Made by a program: the position numbers and the translations under genes. Under the pieces are notes generated by a model. That model was given only the letters and a program-made list of their open reading frames with translations, did no database searches and had not been told where the DNA came from. DNA of 64,000 nt. Source: Planctomycetaceae bacterium. Lineage in GTDB: Bacteria; Planctomycetota; Planctomycetia; Planctomycetales; Planctomycetaceae. Below are positions 37,105 to 46,250 of the stretch, in pieces (the first letter of the stretch is position 1; each line of letters starts with the position of its first letter). The stretch covers positions 62,001 through 126,000 of the forward strand of contig JAWKUA010000010.1 of the NCBI GenBank assembly GCA_041398785.1, read 5' to 3'.

Positions 37105-38530
37105 AACCCGGAGCATCTCCCGACGCAGCTTTTTCGATTCGGTCGGAACCGGACTGCACGGAGCCGCGCTGACGTGGCTGCTGGGCCGCGACGTTTACGC
37201 ATCCGATTCCGTGCCGGCCGCGGAACAATGGCCGGTGCCGCAGCGCAGGCCGTCCGCGAATGCCGTCATTCATTTGTTCATGAATGGCGGGCCCAGCCAG
37301 ATGGATCTGTTCGATCCGAAGCCGATGCTGGACCGGCACCACGGGCAGGAACACTTCAAGAAGATTGCCGGGGAAGTTGAGTTTCCCGAACAGGCCGGCG
37401 CACTGATGAAAAGCGCGTTCCGGTTCGCTCAGCACGGACAGTGCGGCATGTGGATGTCCGAGGCGATGCCGCATCTGGCCAGGCACGTCGACAAGCTGGC
37501 CATGATCCGTTCGATGCACACGACAAATCTGACGCACGAACCGGCGTTGTACAAAATTCATTCCGGCAGCGAGTTCCTCGGACATCCATCACTGGGCGCG
37601 TGGGTGTCTTACGGGCTGGGAACGGAGAATCAGAACTTTCCGGCGTATGTTGTGCTCGACGATCCGCTCGGTCTGCCGGTGAACGGAATCGACAACTGGC
37701 AGTCGGGATTTCTTCCGGCTGTTCACCAGGGAACCCGGTTCCGGGCAACAGGTTCGCCGGTGCTGAATCTGAAAGCGGACTTCGACCAGCCGGAGTCCAT
37801 ATCAAGGTTCGAACGAGACCTGATCCGGCGGCTTGACCGTATTCATGAACAGAAACGCCCTCATCGGCCGCAGCTCGACGCGCGCATATCGACGTATGCT
37901 CTGGCCGCCAGAATGCAGGTGGCGGCGTCGGACGCTCTGGATCTGTCGCAGGAAACGGCGGACACGCAGCGGCGGTACGGCATCGATCAGCCGGAAACGG
38001 AATCCTACGGTCGGCGCTGCCTGATCGCTCGCCGACTGATTGAACGCGGAGTTCGCTTCGTGCAGTTGTTCATCAACGGGCAGATCTGGGACAACCACTC
38101 GGCAATCATCTCCGGACTGCAGGGTGCCTGCCGGCGGACGGATCAGCCCGTGGCCGCTCTGCTGGAAGATCTTCATCAGCGAGGACTGCTGGACTCGACG
38201 CTGGTGATGTGGGGCGGCGAAATGGGACGCCTTCCGATCGCTCAGTTACCGCCCGACAAGGATGTGCGCAACGCCGGCCGTGACCACAACAAAAACGCAC
38301 TCTGCACCTGGATGGCCGGCGGCGGAGTCCGGGCCGGTACTGTGCACGGTGAAACCGACGAACTCGGCTTCGCGGCGGTGCATGATCGCGTCAGCGTCGC
38401 CGACTGGCATGCGACGATGCTGCATCTGCTGGGACTTCACCACGAAGAACTGTTCCTGGAACGCAACGGGCTGAAGGAAAAACTTACGGGAGTGACCGAA
38501 GCCCGCGTCGTGACGGAAATCCTCTCGTAG
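37094..38530 (+). CDS. DUF1501 (sulfatase-fold) exported protein
   Basis: 478 residues from MSIETRSISRRSFFDSVGTG, a Tat-type signal (SRRSFFDS). The longer frame upstream overlaps the PSD1 gene. The fold is alkaline-phosphatase/sulfatase-like: HLFMNGGPSQMDLFDPKPML (about 60-79), then LTHEPALYKIHSGSEFLGHPS, and WGGEMGRLPIAQ and DHNKNALCTWMAGGGVRAGT late in the chain, where metal-binding His/Asp are expected. Overlaps the end of the PSD1 gene by 11 bases. This pair is a hallmark of planctomycete genomes. Confidence 0.95.
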   Translation: MSIETRSISRRSFFDSVGTGLHGAALTWLLGRDVYASDSVPAAEQWPVPQRRPSANAVIHLFMNGGPSQMDLFDPKPMLDRHHGQEHFKKIAGEVEFPEQAGALMKSAFRFAQHGQCGMWMSEAMPHLARHVDKLAMIRSMHTTNLTHEPALYKIHSGSEFLGHPSLGAWVSYGLGTENQNFPAYVVLDDPLGLPVNGIDNWQSGFLPAVHQGTRFRATGSPVLNLKADFDQPESISRFERDLIRRLDRIHEQKRPHRPQLDARISTYALAARMQVAASDALDLSQETADTQRRYGIDQPETESYGRRCLIARRLIERGVRFVQLFINGQIWDNHSAIISGLQGACRRTDQPVAALLEDLHQRGLLDSTLVMWGGEMGRLPIAQLPPDKDVRNAGRDHNKNALCTWMAGGGVRAGTVHGETDELGFAAVHDRVSVADWHATMLHLLGLHHEELFLERNGLKEKLTGVTEARVVTEILS

Positions 38531-38587
38531 CAGTGTTCTGCACAGTTGAGGAAATCCAACTCGGTCGCGTCAGTGCCGAGTCTTCCC

Positions 38588-38667
38588 GGCCGGCTGCGTC
38601 TCTGGCCGGTTGTGTCTTTGGCCTGCTGTGTTTCAGGCCGGCTGTGTTTCAGGCCGGCTGTCACTCT
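38588..38667. repeat. 16-bp tandem repeat (minisatellite), five units
   Basis: Five consecutive 16-base units starting GGCCGGCTG or a close variant (for example GGCCGGCTGTGTTTCA), followed by a partial sixth. The middle units are nearly identical and the outer ones diverged. It lies in the 339-base gap after the DUF1501 gene, which otherwise shows nothing but the promoter region of the protease gene. Confidence 0.9.
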
Positions 38668-38869
38668 GGCTGGCCGGTTCGCGACATTGGCGCCAGGCAG
38701 CGGCCGAATGCGTCCGCTGCGAGGAACTCTGGATTCCGATGGGGCAATTCGCGATTTCGCATTTTGTCCCTTTGCGCTATGATCTTCGACTGCGGTTCGT
38801 TCCGCAGTTCCGCTGTGGCGCCGGGGCAATATCGGCGGCAGCAGTCATTACTCTCTGACTTCATCGCCT

Positions 38870-39337
38870 ATGGCCAGGACACGAGCCAAACCTGAAAAAT
38901 CAGTGATCGGCTGGCGTGAATGGCTTTCTCTTCCGGAACTGGGCATTTCCCGGATCAAGGCGAAGATCGACACCGGGGCCAGGTCGTCGTGTCTGCACGC
39001 GTTTCGCATTCGTCTGTTCACGCGGGACGGTGAGGACTACGTCAGTTTTCAGGTGCATCCGCTGCAGCGCAGTACCAGGGAAACGATTGTCGCCGAATGC
39101 CGAGTGCTGGAGTGCCGGCAGATCCGCAGTTCCAGCGGGCATGTTTCGATGCGTCCGGTGATTGTGACGGAAGTGGAATGGAACGGTGTCCGCTGGCCGA
39201 TTGAACTGACGCTGGCCAACCGCGACGCGATGGGATTCCGGATGTTGCTGGGGCGCGAGGCCGTCCGGTCTCGCTTTGTCGTGGACCCCGGGAAGTCGTA
39301 TCTCGGCGGCCGACCCAACCGAACAAAGATGAGTTGA
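38870..39337 (+). CDS. RimB-like retropepsin-fold protease (ATP-dependent zinc protease family)
   Basis: 155 residues. The signature IGWREWLSLPELGISRIKAK and IDTGARSSCLHAF (about 33-45) contains the aspartic-protease-like DTGA motif of the family once called ATP-dependent zinc protease. MLLGREAVRSRFVVDPGKSY ends the domain. The Pseudomonas homologue RimB removes glutamates that RimK adds to ribosomal protein S6. It lies 7 bases upstream of rimK in the same orientation, which supports a joint role. Cytoplasmic. Confidence 0.9.
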   Translation: MARTRAKPEKSVIGWREWLSLPELGISRIKAKIDTGARSSCLHAFRIRLFTRDGEDYVSFQVHPLQRSTRETIVAECRVLECRQIRSSSGHVSMRPVIVTEVEWNGVRWPIELTLANRDAMGFRMLLGREAVRSRFVVDPGKSYLGGRPNRTKMS

Positions 39338-39344
39338 GGACTTT

Positions 39345-40544
39345 ATGAAGCTGGCGATCCTGTCGCGAAGTTCGAAGTGTTACAGCACCAGGCGGCTGCG
39401 TGAGGCGGCCATCAGTCGCGGACATGAAGCTCGCGTGCTGGACACTCTGAAGTTCTCCATCGATCTGGAAGAAGGCCAGCCGGATCTTTACTTTCGATCG
39501 CAGCACCTGTCCGACTATGACGCCGTCGTCCCGCGGATCGGAGCGTCGATCACGTATTTCGGTACGGCCGTTGTTCGTCAGTTCGAGCAGATGGATGTGT
39601 TCACGGCGAACTCGTCCGCCGGCATTTCCAATTCCCGCGACAAGCTGCGCAGCCTGCAGATTCTCAGCCGTCACGGACTCGGGATGCCGACGACCACGTT
39701 CGTGCGAGATCGCAAGGACATACTGCCAGCCATCGAACGCATCGGCGGGGCTCCTGTCATCATCAAGCTGCTGGAAGGAACGCAGGGTGTGGGCGTCATC
39801 CTGGCGGATTCGGTCAAGATCGCGGAGGCCATCATCGAAACGCTGCAGACCACTCGCCAGAACGTACTGGTTCAGAAGTTTGTCGAAGAAAGCAAGGGCC
39901 GCGACGTGCGAGCGTTCGTCGTCGGCGATCAGGTTGTGGCAGCCATGCGACGCGTCGCTCAGGGATCGGAATTCCGCAGCAACGTCCATCGCGGAGGTCG
40001 CACGGAACCCGTCGAACTCAGCGACGAATATCGCGACACGGCCGTCCGCGCCGCTCAGATCATGGGGCTGCGAGTCGCCGGCGTTGACATGCTGGAAGGC
40101 AGCGACGGGCCTCAGATTATGGAAGTGAATTCGTCGCCCGGCCTGGAAGGTATTGAAACGTGTACGAAGCTTGATATCGCCGGCGTGATTGTTGATTACA
40201 TCGCCGCACAGGTTGAGTTTCCGGAAATCGACATTCGGCAGAGGCTGACTGTCAGCCGGGGTTACGGGGTCGCGGAGATTCGCGTGCCGGAAGGATCGGA
40301 ATTCGTCGGCAAACCGATTGGCGAATCCGGTCTGCGCGACCGCGACATCAACATTCTGACGCTGTACCGGGGAAGTACGGTGATTCCGAATCCCAAGCTG
40401 TCGCGCACTCTGGAAGGCGGCGACCGGCTGCTGTGTTTTGGCCGGCTCGATTCGATGCGCGGCATGGTCCCGCCCAAAACGGCCAAGCGGCGACGACCGA
40501 AAGTTCGCCAACTGGAATCCACAGGAATCACGGAAGCGGACTGA
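39345..40544 (+). CDS. rimK: RimK-type ATP-grasp glutamate ligase with C-terminal RCK_C-like domain
   Basis: 399 residues, about 100 more than E. coli RimK. Residues about 1-90 form the pre-ATP-grasp domain. Residues 95-290 are the ATP-grasp, with IKLLEGTQGVGVILADS, the hinge VQKFVEES, and metal-binding MEVNSSPGLEGIE. From about 305 to 380, VSRGYGVAEIRVPEGSEFVG, then LRDRDINILTLYRG and GGDRLLCFG, look like a TrkA-C/RCK_C ligand-binding domain. The enzyme adds glutamate residues to a protein C-terminus (S6 in E. coli). The extra domain suggests allosteric control, which is inference. A basic tail follows. Confidence 0.93.
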   Translation: MKLAILSRSSKCYSTRRLREAAISRGHEARVLDTLKFSIDLEEGQPDLYFRSQHLSDYDAVVPRIGASITYFGTAVVRQFEQMDVFTANSSAGISNSRDKLRSLQILSRHGLGMPTTTFVRDRKDILPAIERIGGAPVIIKLLEGTQGVGVILADSVKIAEAIIETLQTTRQNVLVQKFVEESKGRDVRAFVVGDQVVAAMRRVAQGSEFRSNVHRGGRTEPVELSDEYRDTAVRAAQIMGLRVAGVDMLEGSDGPQIMEVNSSPGLEGIETCTKLDIAGVIVDYIAAQVEFPEIDIRQRLTVSRGYGVAEIRVPEGSEFVGKPIGESGLRDRDINILTLYRGSTVIPNPKLSRTLEGGDRLLCFGRLDSMRGMVPPKTAKRRRPKVRQLESTGITEAD

Positions 40545-40550
40545 TTGAAG

Positions 40551-41639
40551 ATGAACAGGAGAATCAAGTCGCGGCACGTCGGCGTCTGGAGAGACACGAT
40601 CATCCCGCCTGGAGAAACTCGCGACATCAAGCTTGATGTTTCGGAAAGTTATTCCGGAATGACGGTGCATATTCCGATTCACGTGCAGCGAGCGGTCGAG
40701 GACGGTCCAGTCGTGTTCGTCACCGCCGCCATTCACGGCGACGAAATCAACGGCACCGGAACCATTCGCAGCCTCATTCAGGACGAGTCGCTGAAACTGA
40801 TTCGCGGCGCTGTGATTCTGGTGCCGGTGCTGAACGTGCTGTCGTTCGACCGCCACACCCGCTATCTGCCGGACCGGCGTGACCTGAATCGCTGCTTTCC
40901 GGGCTCGTCACGAGGCAGCCTGGCCAGCCGGATGGCTCGCGTGATCTTCGACGAAATTGTTTCCCGCTGCGACTACGGGATCGACCTGCACACGGCGGCC
41001 GTTCGCCGCACCAACTATCCGAACGTGCGGGGAAACATGGATCTTCCGGAGGTCGCCGAACTCGCTCGCGCGTTCGGCAGCGAAGTCATCGTCCACAGCA
41101 AGGGGCCGAAGGGCGCGTTTCGCCGGGAGTGTACGGCGGTCGGCGTGCCTTCCATCATTCTGGAAGGCGGTGAGGTCTGGAAAGTGGAGCCGACCATTGT
41201 CGAAACCGCACTGCGCGGCATTCACAATGTGCTCGGCCATCTGAAAATGATCGAACATGTCCCCACGGCGCCGGAACGGCAGGTCGTGATTCGCGACGCC
41301 AGATGGGTCCGCGCGGAAAACAGCGGCTTCCTGCAGTTTCACGTCAAGCCGGGCGAAGTCATTCGTGAAGGCCAGGCCATCGCGACTAACACAAACCTGC
41401 TGGGACGCGAACAGAATCTGCTGGTTGCACCGTTTGACGGAGTCATCATCGGCATGGCCACTTTGCCCTGCGTCAGCCCCGGCGAACCGGTTTGTCATGT
41501 CGGCCGACTGCCGAAGCACACCGGACCGGACGACATGGAGCGGCAGCGGTCCGATGAACAGGGACTGGAGGGGCGAACCGTAGAACAGCTGGCGTCCAAC
41601 GTTCTGGTGGTGGAACACAATCCGGGTGAGGAACCGTGA
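40551..41639 (+). CDS. Succinylglutamate desuccinylase / aspartoacylase family protein
   Basis: 362 residues from ATG 40551 (a TTG at 40545 is adjacent). Zinc carboxypeptidase-like M14 fold with FVTAAIHGDEINGTG (His and Glu zinc ligands, about residue 62), DLNRCFPG (substrate Arg) and GIDLHTAAVRR (third zinc ligand). After residue about 245 a biotinyl/lipoyl-like beta domain follows (GFLQFHVKPGEVIREGQAIA ... LLVAPFDGVIIGM). Family members cleave N-acyl amino acids. The position directly after rimK suggests a substrate linked to glutamylation. The C-terminal extension is charged. Confidence 0.92.
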   Translation: MNRRIKSRHVGVWRDTIIPPGETRDIKLDVSESYSGMTVHIPIHVQRAVEDGPVVFVTAAIHGDEINGTGTIRSLIQDESLKLIRGAVILVPVLNVLSFDRHTRYLPDRRDLNRCFPGSSRGSLASRMARVIFDEIVSRCDYGIDLHTAAVRRTNYPNVRGNMDLPEVAELARAFGSEVIVHSKGPKGAFRRECTAVGVPSIILEGGEVWKVEPTIVETALRGIHNVLGHLKMIEHVPTAPERQVVIRDARWVRAENSGFLQFHVKPGEVIREGQAIATNTNLLGREQNLLVAPFDGVIIGMATLPCVSPGEPVCHVGRLPKHTGPDDMERQRSDEQGLEGRTVEQLASNVLVVEHNPGEEP

Positions 41640-41671
41640 CGGAGCTGCGTCCGTCACGATTTTGCTGCCGT

Positions 41672-42886
41672 CTATTTGTTGCCGGAGAACAGACCGAACA
41701 GTCCGCCCTTCTTCCGTGCGGTTGGTTCCACTTCGGGCACGGCGTCGTCATCGTCTGCCCCAAGTCGCCTCACCAGGTCGTTGATGCTGCGGGTCAATCG
41801 CGATTTCGGAGCGAACTGGCACAGCGGCACGCCCGCGTTTCTTGATCCGACCATCGTGGCGTAGTCGTTAGGCAGCTGCCAGAACACTTCGCGCCCAATG
41901 GTTTCCAGAGCCTTGTTCAGACTGATATCGCTGTCTTCCAGCCCCATGCGATTGACGATGATTTCAATCTTCTTGTCCAGTCCGTTGAACTGATCCAGGT
42001 ACTGCATGATCCGCACGACGTTGCGCAGGCACGTCAGGTCGAGCTGTGTCACCAGCAGAACTCGATCACTGACTTCCATCGCGGATACATCCAGCGGACC
42101 GAAGGACTTGCTGACATCGATAATCAGGTGAGAAAACGTCGCCTTCAGCAGCGCCAGAATGCGGCGCAGATCGTCGGTGCGGATCAGGTCCTGAGTTTCC
42201 ACTTCAACCGGTCGGGGCAGCAGGAACACGCCGCAGTCGTGACGAGTCAGCGACCGCTTCAGCAGTCCATAGTCCAGCCGGCCGATGTTTTCGGACACGT
42301 CGCGAAGTGTGTAGTCCGGGATAATGTCCAGCCAGACGTCCACGTCGCCCAGCGTCAGATCCAGGTCAATGATGACCGGTGACGCGGCGGGATCCTGAGC
42401 CAGCGATGCGGCCATGTTGACAGCCAGCGCCGAACTTCCGACGCCACCGCCGACTCCCGCGACCGTGATGATCTGACCCGCGCGGCCGCCGCCTTCGCCC
42501 GATCCGCCACCCATCGTTCCGCGAATTCTGTCCAGCGCGGCGATGAAGTCATCCAGTTGCAGCGGCAGGTTCAGAAACTCCCGGGCACCCGCGCGGATGA
42601 CCTGCAGAATCAGACTGCCTTCCTGCGACCTGCTGACTACCAGCACGGCACAATGCGGCGCTTTGCTGGTGACTTCGGAGATCAGCTGAACAGCCTTTTC
42701 AGGCGACGAATCGACATTGACAAGCGCCAGATCCGGCTGCGTCTGCTGGATCACGTCCATGAAGAACTCGTACCGGGAGCATTCGGCTTCGAGCCAGACG
42801 GTGTCGATTCCCAGCAGCAGAGTCTTCAGGGAGTTCCGTGTGTCTTCCTGCGGGTCGACTGTCGCAATTCGCAGCACGCTTTTCAT
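41672..42886 (-). CDS. cpaE: Tad pilus localisation ATPase CpaE/TadZ
   Basis: 404 residues from MKSVLRIATVDPQEDTRNSL; the TTG six codons upstream is less likely. Receiver-like N-terminal domain (residues 1-120, including ALVNVDSSPEKAV), then a MinD-type ATPase domain with a deviant Walker A, VAGVGGGVGSSALAVNMAASL, and VIIDLDLTLGDVD. The canonical GKGG lysine is missing (GGVGSS), as is common for TadZ. It positions the Tad secretion machinery. The end is Lys/Gly-rich (KKGGLFGLFSGNK). Last gene of this partial Tad locus; no tadA/B/C follows. Confidence 0.93.
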   Translation of the reverse strand: MKSVLRIATVDPQEDTRNSLKTLLLGIDTVWLEAECSRYEFFMDVIQQTQPDLALVNVDSSPEKAVQLISEVTSKAPHCAVLVVSRSQEGSLILQVIRAGAREFLNLPLQLDDFIAALDRIRGTMGGGSGEGGGRAGQIITVAGVGGGVGSSALAVNMAASLAQDPAASPVIIDLDLTLGDVDVWLDIIPDYTLRDVSENIGRLDYGLLKRSLTRHDCGVFLLPRPVEVETQDLIRTDDLRRILALLKATFSHLIIDVSKSFGPLDVSAMEVSDRVLLVTQLDLTCLRNVVRIMQYLDQFNGLDKKIEIIVNRMGLEDSDISLNKALETIGREVFWQLPNDYATMVGSRNAGVPLCQFAPKSRLTRSINDLVRRLGADDDDAVPEVEPTARKKGGLFGLFSGNK

Positions 42887-42983
42887 GTTGGTTTCGATCA
42901 GCAAGCAGTGCGTTCGGGATGTGACAGAATCCGGCTGGCGGCTCCCGGAGCAACCGCCGGCCTTCCTTTCCGGAAAACAGGTA

Positions 42984-44636
42984 CTATCGCATCACTGGCG
43001 AGATCAGCCCGGATGATCCGAATCCCTGCTGAGCTTGTCCCGACTGGCGACCTGCTGTCGGCGACTGGCTGCCGGAGAAGCTGGCCGGTGTCATGACCGA
43101 AGGGCGAACAGTCGATGGTGTACCGCTGGCCGCGGTGTTGGCTGCCGGCTGGATCAAGGTTGAACCGGACGGTGTCTTCTGGACACAGTCAGCGGCTGCT
43201 CCCGGGCGGCAGCCATTGGGGTGCTGCGGGCAGCTTCCGTTCTGCAGACAGTTGATGCAGCCCTGGCAGTCGTCACCGTACTTCGGAAGTTCGATCATGT
43301 TATGGAAGAACAATTCGTGATCCGTCGGAGCGTCAGTGAACTGACCAGGACCGTACGGCGGCACTTCTTCCGGTGACATGGGAGCGACGTACTCAGGAGT
43401 CACCAGAATAATCAGTTCCGTTTCAGATTCGGTGTACTGCTTCCGGCTGAAGGCCGAACCGATCCACGGCAGTTCACCCACGAATGGAATCTTGGACGTC
43501 GCCGCGTCTTCACGCTGCGAGATCAGACCGGCGATGACCAGCGTTTCGCCGAAGTTCATTTCGACCTGAGTGCTGACTGTGCGTGTCGTGAAGGCCGGTA
43601 CCGTCACGCCGTTGACCGTCACAGCGTTGGAGAAGTCTCGTTCGCTGACAGTCGCTTCGATTTGCTGCCGAACACGGCCATTGCCCAGAATGTGCGGCAC
43701 AGCGTCCAGCACGACACCGAATTCCTTGAACTGAATCGCCGTTGTTCCCAGGCCGGCCGGGACGATCACGGGAGTTTCGCCGCCGTTCAGCAGGTGAGCC
43801 GGCTGGCCGTTATGAGTCACCAGCATCGGCGTCGCGTGAATCTTCAGTAGACCTTCTTCGCGAAGGGCCTTCAGGTAGCCTTCAAAAATACTGTTGGCAT
43901 TGATGAAACCGAAGCTCAGGGTCGGGTCGGCGAGTCCACCCAGAGTCAGTGTCGGTCCGGCGCTGGTAACGTTCAGGCCGGTGACCGGCGTAATCGGACC
44001 GGGAGTGCTGACCAGGTAGCTGCTGTCCTTCAGGATGTCAAAGTTGAATCCGAAGCGACGGATCTTGGATCGCTGAACTTCCAGCACCTTGCACTTCAGC
44101 ATCACCTGCTGAACACCGCCGATTCGCATGTGGTTCAGCACGGACGGATAGAACTGTTCGGCGACGGCCACGATTTCGTTGATGTGATCGGGCTGCGTAA
44201 CAAAGCCGCTCAGCAAGACCGCGCCTTTGATTTCCTCGACCTGCACGGCATCATTCGGATAGCGCCGCTTCAGGTAGGATTCCAGGTGCCGCACGTCACC
44301 GCGAACCAGGACTTCGACTTTGTAGTACTGGTCGTATTCATCCATGATCGTCACGGTCGTGACGCCGGTCGCGAGGGCGTAGACGCGAACCTGTTGGGGA
44401 TTTCCCTGGACGACGTCGATCTTGATGACGTCGGCATCAAAGTCCAGCACACTCTTGATATTCGCGGAGTGCTGGATGATGGTCGTGAATCGCTCGTAGA
44501 TTGCGATCTGGTTGTCGCCCGGCTGCAACTGGTACACGGGACTGGTACCGGTCGCCTGCGCGGAGCAATCGGTCGACGACAACAGCAGTAAAATCGCAGA
44601 GGCGAATACGCCAATGGTGTGTTTCAGGGTTGGCAT
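42984..44636 (-). CDS. cpaC: Tad pilus outer-membrane secretin CpaC/RcpA
   Basis: 550 residues with a signal peptide (MPTLKHTIGVFASAILLLLS, then STDCSAQ). Next is a pilus-assembly N-terminal domain (YQLQPGDNQIAIYERFTTII), a BON-like segment (VQVEEIKGAVLLSGFVTQPD), and the secretin barrel region with VPAGLGTTAIQFKEFGVVLD and ELIILVTPEYVAPM. Beyond the secretin a Cys-rich extension occurs (DDCQGCINCLQNGSCPQHPN), followed by a Ser/Pro/Gly-rich tail. The pore exports the Flp pilus. Transcribed with cpaB upstream and cpaE downstream. Confidence 0.94.
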   Translation of the reverse strand: MPTLKHTIGVFASAILLLLSSTDCSAQATGTSPVYQLQPGDNQIAIYERFTTIIQHSANIKSVLDFDADVIKIDVVQGNPQQVRVYALATGVTTVTIMDEYDQYYKVEVLVRGDVRHLESYLKRRYPNDAVQVEEIKGAVLLSGFVTQPDHINEIVAVAEQFYPSVLNHMRIGGVQQVMLKCKVLEVQRSKIRRFGFNFDILKDSSYLVSTPGPITPVTGLNVTSAGPTLTLGGLADPTLSFGFINANSIFEGYLKALREEGLLKIHATPMLVTHNGQPAHLLNGGETPVIVPAGLGTTAIQFKEFGVVLDAVPHILGNGRVRQQIEATVSERDFSNAVTVNGVTVPAFTTRTVSTQVEMNFGETLVIAGLISQREDAATSKIPFVGELPWIGSAFSRKQYTESETELIILVTPEYVAPMSPEEVPPYGPGQFTDAPTDHELFFHNMIELPKYGDDCQGCINCLQNGSCPQHPNGCRPGAAADCVQKTPSGSTLIQPAANTAASGTPSTVRPSVMTPASFSGSQSPTAGRQSGQAQQGFGSSGLISPVMR

Positions 44637-44767
44637 CCATGCACTCCGGAAAATGTTGAAGTACTGATCGCGATCACACTGATCGGGAATTACCGCTTCA
44701 ACTTACGCGCTCCGCGCGATCCCTGGTAACTCGGTCGATCCACATTTCACAGTCCCGGTAACAACCG

Positions 44768-44805
44768 CCACGCTGAACGGAAATCCCTTTTCCGTTACAG
44801 CGTGG
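44768..44805. terminator. Strong hairpin between cpaB and cpaC
   Basis: Plus-strand arms CCACGCTG-A-ACGGAAA and TTTTCCGT-TA-CAGCGTGG pair almost perfectly around a four-base loop. It lies 30 bases after the cpaB stop on the transcribed minus strand. No run of T follows, so it may be an mRNA-processing or stability element rather than a terminator. Confidence 0.55.
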
Positions 44806-44834
44806 AGGTGGAACCAGAGTGTGATTTCTTCCGT

Positions 44835-45968
44835 CTATTTCAGCAGGTCCAGAAGACCGGATGCCGCTTTCTCAAGATCGACTTCCAGTGCTCCGTCCAG
44901 CTTCTTTTCAAGATCCCAGATGGAACCGGCTTCAGCCTCCGGGGCTTCTTCCGTTTCCGATTCGTACACGTCGTCGGCTGCTTCTTCTTCGTCGGTCGTG
45001 GTCACCGGTTCGTCAGAATCCAGATTGACCTCTTCCATTCGCAGCGAACCATTTTCATAGATCGCAATTTTCCATGTGCGGGGCGGTACCACTTCAGCGA
45101 CCTGAACCGGTCCCGAAGCGAACGGCTGCTCCGTATCCGGATCGATTGCGGGCGACCATTCGTTCTGCAGCTGATTCAGAAGCGAATCAGAATCCGGCAG
45201 ACGAAACGCCGGACCTGCTTCCTCACGGACATTCAGTACAGAGACGTCCCGCTGCGTTTCGGCACTGATGGTGCCCAGATTCTCTTCGGAGAGTTCCGCA
45301 ACGTTGGTCTCGTCCAGGTCGCCGTTCGACCGCAGCGTCGTGGACAATTCCCCCTTCTTTCGAGCAAGCTGCAGTAACGAAGCCTGCTCAGGCGTCACCA
45401 GGACGGAAATCGTCTTGGCGGCACCGCCCCCATCCTTATTGATACCGTAGACCTTGTCGTCCACGGCAAACACTTCAACGTATTCCAGCAGAGGTTTCAC
45501 CTTCTGCCGTCGGTTTCCCGTTGCGTCAACGTCCTGCCATGTCAGCAGCACGTCCACACGATTTCCCGGTCGCAGCATTCCGCTGTGACTGGTGGTTGCG
45601 TCCACCTGAATCGTGGTGACACGCATTCCCGGGGGAATTTGCGTCGAAGCGCCAAGTTCACCGGGATTTCCAAGTTTTTCCTGCAAAATCCAGTCGCCGG
45701 GAACAGCCGGAACCTTCAGCGCTCGTTCGCTGATCTGATCCAGACTTGTGACCGCGCCTGGCGGGCAGACACTTTGGTCAACCTTGATGAACTGAGTATT
45801 CAGTTCGTTCAGAGCCTCGCCCGGTGACAGCGGCGTTGCTGCCACCAGCACCTGCACTGTCTCAACGGCCCCCGAGTCATTCCTGTTCAGCACTCGCTGA
45901 ACACCCAGCATCGCCACTAAACCACAGCTTGCCGCAACGACAAGCAGAATCAACGTCTGACTTTTCAT
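44835..45968 (-). CDS. cpaB: Tad pilus assembly protein CpaB/RcpC
   Basis: 377 residues. A short N-terminal membrane helix (LILLVVAASCGLVAMLGVQR) is followed by a SAF domain (VQVLVAATPLSPGEALNELN) and the RcpC region with PPGMRVTTIQVDATTSHSGM, RPGNRVDVLLTW and KTISVLVTPEQASLL. The C-terminal 100 residues are very acidic (TTTDEEEAADDVYESETEEA), an unusual extension. CpaB is thought to act in the periplasm next to the secretin. Upstream of cpaC. Confidence 0.93.
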   Translation of the reverse strand: MKSQTLILLVVAASCGLVAMLGVQRVLNRNDSGAVETVQVLVAATPLSPGEALNELNTQFIKVDQSVCPPGAVTSLDQISERALKVPAVPGDWILQEKLGNPGELGASTQIPPGMRVTTIQVDATTSHSGMLRPGNRVDVLLTWQDVDATGNRRQKVKPLLEYVEVFAVDDKVYGINKDGGGAAKTISVLVTPEQASLLQLARKKGELSTTLRSNGDLDETNVAELSEENLGTISAETQRDVSVLNVREEAGPAFRLPDSDSLLNQLQNEWSPAIDPDTEQPFASGPVQVAEVVPPRTWKIAIYENGSLRMEEVNLDSDEPVTTTDEEEAADDVYESETEEAPEAEAGSIWDLEKKLDGALEVDLEKAASGLLDLLK

Positions 45969-46225
45969 AGGTAATGAGACTCCCGGCCTGTCGCACTCCG
46001 TTGTCTGAACTGCGGCAGGATTCGCGGGATCGCCTCCCGTTCCTGCATTGTTCGCAGTGCAGTCAAAAGCCGCACGATCGAGCCATGCCCCATCAGCATT
46101 GTCATCGGCAGAGACGGAATCTCCGCTTCAAGCAATGCTGGCAGGAATGCCAAACTCAAAGTGTCCTGTAAAATTGTGGCCGCAAGGTCGACAGGGACTT
46201 CCCGATCGGAAAACCCAACAGCCAC
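45965..46225 (-). CDS. Doubtful small open frame between cpaA and cpaB
   Basis: 86 residues from a GTG, with the stop overlapping the cpaB start (ATGA). It fills the roughly 280-base gap between cpaA and cpaB. The overlap is the only argument for it. The composition (MAVGFSDREVPVDLAATILQ...) has no recognisable motif and no clear ribosome binding site. I consider it more likely non-coding. Confidence 0.22.
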   Translation of the reverse strand: MAVGFSDREVPVDLAATILQDTLSLAFLPALLEAEIPSLPMTMLMGHGSIVRLLTALRTMQEREAIPRILPQFRQRSATGRESHYL

Positions 46226-46250
46226 TCCGTGTGTTTCACTAATGGTTTGC

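Noticed and set aside
38588..38667. 16-bp repeats considered as a CRISPR array or coding repeat
   Set aside because: Units are directly adjacent with no spacers, and frames through them lack start signals.
39042..40856. 604-residue minus-strand open frame opposite rimK
   Set aside because: Antisense shadow of three clear plus-strand genes.
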